Assembly (NCBI GenBank): GCA_019044685.2 | Contig: JAGTXX020000009.1 | Coordinates: 620,001 to 684,000 of the forward strand | Origin: Nannochloris sp. 'desiccata' | Lineage: Eukaryota; Chlorophyta; Trebouxiophyceae; Chlorellales; Chlorellaceae | Direction of reading: 5' to 3' | DNA: 64,000 nucleotides | Shown here: one piece after another, positions 61,964 through 64,000 of the stretch | Layout of the letters: the number at the start of each line of letters is the position of its first letter | Position numbering within the stretch: position 1 is the first letter of the stretch | Position numbers and translations under genes: made by a program | The notes under the pieces: model-generated | Database searches by the model: none | Told to the model about the DNA's origin: nothing | What the model saw: the letters and a program-made list of their open reading frames with translations, nothing else

Positions 61964-64000
61964 ATGGCTCGGGTTGTAGCTGCAAAACTTTTTGCGCTGG
62001 CGCTGGCTTGCCTTATGGCCGTCTCCAGTTTTCCCCACGTTGTAAAGGCAGCGAGTTTCGTAGTGGAACGCAGCCAAATGCGGGTGACAGGAGATGGATT
62101 TTCTGCCTCATTTCCATCTGCCATAGGAGACGTAAGTAAAAATTCTTGATGAATGCATATTTATTTTCTGCACAACACAGTCAACGAGAAACCCAGGGGC
62201 CTCCTTTGCGCTCTATTCGTTCCGTTTTTCTCTGATGCTCTCCTTCTCACCTGTTTTATTTCTTGCTACAGTTTGGCATCCCCAACTATGGCGCCATTCT
62301 TGTCGGTCAAGTTGCTTTCATCCCAGAAAATGCAGCTGGCTGTTCAGAGTTCTTCACCTCCTTACCCGCAGAAAAGGACATTCTTCTAGTCGATCGAGGC
62401 TCTTGCTACTTTGTAGAAAAAGCCTACCACGCTCAAATGGCTGGAGCTAAAGCCGTCATCGTTGCTGACAACGTCTCTGAAGATCTACTCACTATGGCCT
62501 CACCCGAAGACCGTCCTGAGCTTGCCGCCATCATCTCCAAGCTCGCCATCCCCACTGTGTTGGTGACTAAAGAAGCGGGAGATCAAATCAAAGAACAGTT
62601 ACAACGATCTACAGCTTCAGTCACTGTTGAGATCGATTGGAGCGAGTCTATCGCTCATGGACAAAAGAAAGTTGCATGGGAATACTGGTTCACTACGAAC
62701 GATGCATGTGGGGAAGTGTGCACCGCTCAGAAAACATTCTTTAAAACCTTCAGAGATACAGCATCTTCTATGTCAGATCAAGGCTATACAGAATTTGCAC
62801 CCCATGTGATGTTACGGAATTGTCCTTATGGTGGATTTGAATGTGACCAGCAGTGTATTCGAGGCAGGCGGGTACTGTGCAGTTGAACCGATTCCTAGCC
62901 AGCATGCTGGGAAATACGCTGGAGCTGATGTGGTGGAAATGAATGCACGGCATTTGTGTGCTTTCCAAGTGGCTAATACATCAGCAGCGTCCAGCGGTAC
63001 TGGAACAAGACAATGGTGGGATTTTGCATCTCGTTTTGCGACGTCCTGTGGCATGACTATGGGGACTTTCACAGCAGAATGTGCCCATGAACAGCTCCAA
63101 GCAGCTGGCATTGATGTTTCTGCAGTAGAACAATGTGTTGGTTTACGAGATTCCGACGCTCCTCTTGATATATTAGAAGCGCAATTAAACGCGCAGATGG
63201 ACGTTGAAGACAGCGGCCGCGGACGGGTGATCCTCTTACCAACCGTCGTCATCAATTACGATCAATACCGTGGTAGTCTCACCCCAGGAGGCGTCCTCCG
63301 CGCTCTATGCTCTGGCTTTTTGGAAGGCACGGAGCCGTCTACTTGTCTCACAGGAGGCCTTGAAGTGGACGAGTGTGCCGCTGGTACGCACGGATGCTGG
63401 ACACAAGGAGATACACTGACTGCATGTGTGGATACATTCCGTGGATTTGCGTGTAGGTGCCCTGCAGGATGGGAAGGCGATGGTCACACCTGTACAGATG
63501 TAGACGAGTGTTCCCTAGGAATCAGCGGGTGCGACCAAATTTGCATAAACACTCCTGGCTCCTATCATTGCGATTGCAATGCAGGGTATACCTTACATGG
63601 TGGACAAGGTGCACCTGGTATGTGTATCCCGGATGCAATGGCGGCCGGTGGTGGTGCGGGTAAAGGTGGTCACACTCGTATTCCAGGGTGGCTTTCGGCA
63701 ATTTTGTTTTTCGCTTCAGTGGCGTCTGTTTCTGTTGCGGGTGTTGCGGTATATAGATGGAGGATGCAGAGAGATATGGAGGGGGAGATAAGGGCAATTA
63801 TGAGGGAATATATGCCGTTACCTGCTGGGGAAGATGCTGCTGAAGCTGGAAGAGGGGGAGGGGGACCTTCTTTTTTCAATCGAGGCGGTGGCGAGAATGG
63901 AACTGGTAGAATGAATGGAAGAAAAACAGCCGCTGCGCCTGCAGGAACAGACGAAGGGTATTATTCTGCGAGTGTTGGATTGCCACATGAAGGGTATCAG
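61964..64000 (+). CDS. VSR: Vacuolar sorting receptor, 3' end outside window, with a one-base frameshift
   Basis: Plant-type receptor that carries soluble cargo from the trans-Golgi to the vacuole. Exon 1 is 61964..62131 and exon 2 starts at 62272 (phase 0). Order: signal peptide (KLFALALACLMAVSSFPHV), PA domain (GIPNYGAILVGQVAF; ILLVDRGSCYFVEKAYHAQMAGA), the VSR central domain (EYWFTTNDACGEVC; YTEFAPHVML; CDQQCIRG), then in the +1 frame GYCAVEP ... ILLPTVVINYDQYRG, Cys-rich EGF repeats with a calcium-binding DVDECSLGISGCDQICINT, a membrane helix (WLSAILFFASVASVSVAGV) and the tail motif YMPL used for clathrin-adaptor sorting. The frame changes by one base at about 62866; both sides are clearly homologous. 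Confidence 0.88.

Noticed and set aside
63305..63879. Minus-strand frames over the receptor EGF and tail region
   Set aside because: Shadows of the receptor coding sequence, which has unmistakable EGF and sorting-tail motifs.

Overview
This is a stretch of nuclear DNA from a green alga, most probably a chlorophyte. Many genes have short GT-AG introns (about 85 to 350 bases), often with GTAAG-type donors, and base composition outside the genes is AT-rich. The green-lineage evidence is a nuclear plastid sigma factor, a nuclear acetolactate synthase with a transit peptide, an STN-type thylakoid kinase, a DUF1664 protein, a plastid uroporphyrinogen-III synthase and a plant-type vacuolar sorting receptor. 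The pentamer TGTAA, the usual chlorophyte polyadenylation signal, follows many stop codons. I see no mobile element, CRISPR array, rRNA or tRNA gene. The species cannot be named from this sequence.

Layout. 1-7.6 kb: 3' part of UTP23, a basic low-complexity protein, two tandem core-2/I-branching glycosyltransferases and a HemK/N6AMT1 methyltransferase. 8-14.9 kb: plastid sigma factor and acetolactate synthase (divergent), a UBE2W-type E2 and a TSPO protein (divergent). 15.2-23.9 kb: a DUF7918-like protein, a 78-residue protein, a ZNF511-type zinc-finger protein, a MsrA with a predicted thylakoid-lumen signal, cytochrome b5 reductase, a short-chain dehydrogenase, a DUF1664 protein and a small membrane protein. 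24.8-33.4 kb: MTR4 helicase, an 87-residue protein, an N-terminally short PRISE reductase, a GNAT acetyltransferase, the GID/CTLH E3 subunit RMD5 and a CxxC zinc protein. 34.5-42 kb: an acidic plastid-like protein, a sugar-phosphate/nucleotide-sugar transporter, MBF1, a ubiquitin-like/WLM protease, a DUF427 protein and an Ala/Pro-rich plastid protein. 42.5-50.8 kb: STN-type kinase, a VPS62-domain multispan protein and the polyadenylation factor FIP1. 51-64 kb: a 2-oxoacid dehydrogenase kinase, HemD, a LARGE-like GT49 glycosyltransferase, a helicase-associated-domain protein, an unknown 217-residue protein and a vacuolar sorting receptor that runs off the window.

Most genes are unrelated housekeeping genes, often in head-to-head pairs 200-400 bases apart. 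Themes recur rather than forming an operon-like system: plastid function (sigma factor, ALS, HemD, MsrA, STN kinase), RNA metabolism (UTP23, MTR4, FIP1), ubiquitin biology (UBE2W, RMD5, UBL-WLM), and secretory or glycan functions (two GT14, GT49, NST, VPS62, VSR). Where several reading frames belong to one gene, I joined them by checking splice sites and reading phase by hand. No transcript evidence was available.

Items most worth a second look: a one-base frameshift in the vacuolar sorting receptor, a PRISE reductase without its Rossmann N-terminus next to a GNAT gene, a MsrA with a twin-arginine lumen signal, and a roughly 50-residue insertion in region 4 of the plastid sigma factor.
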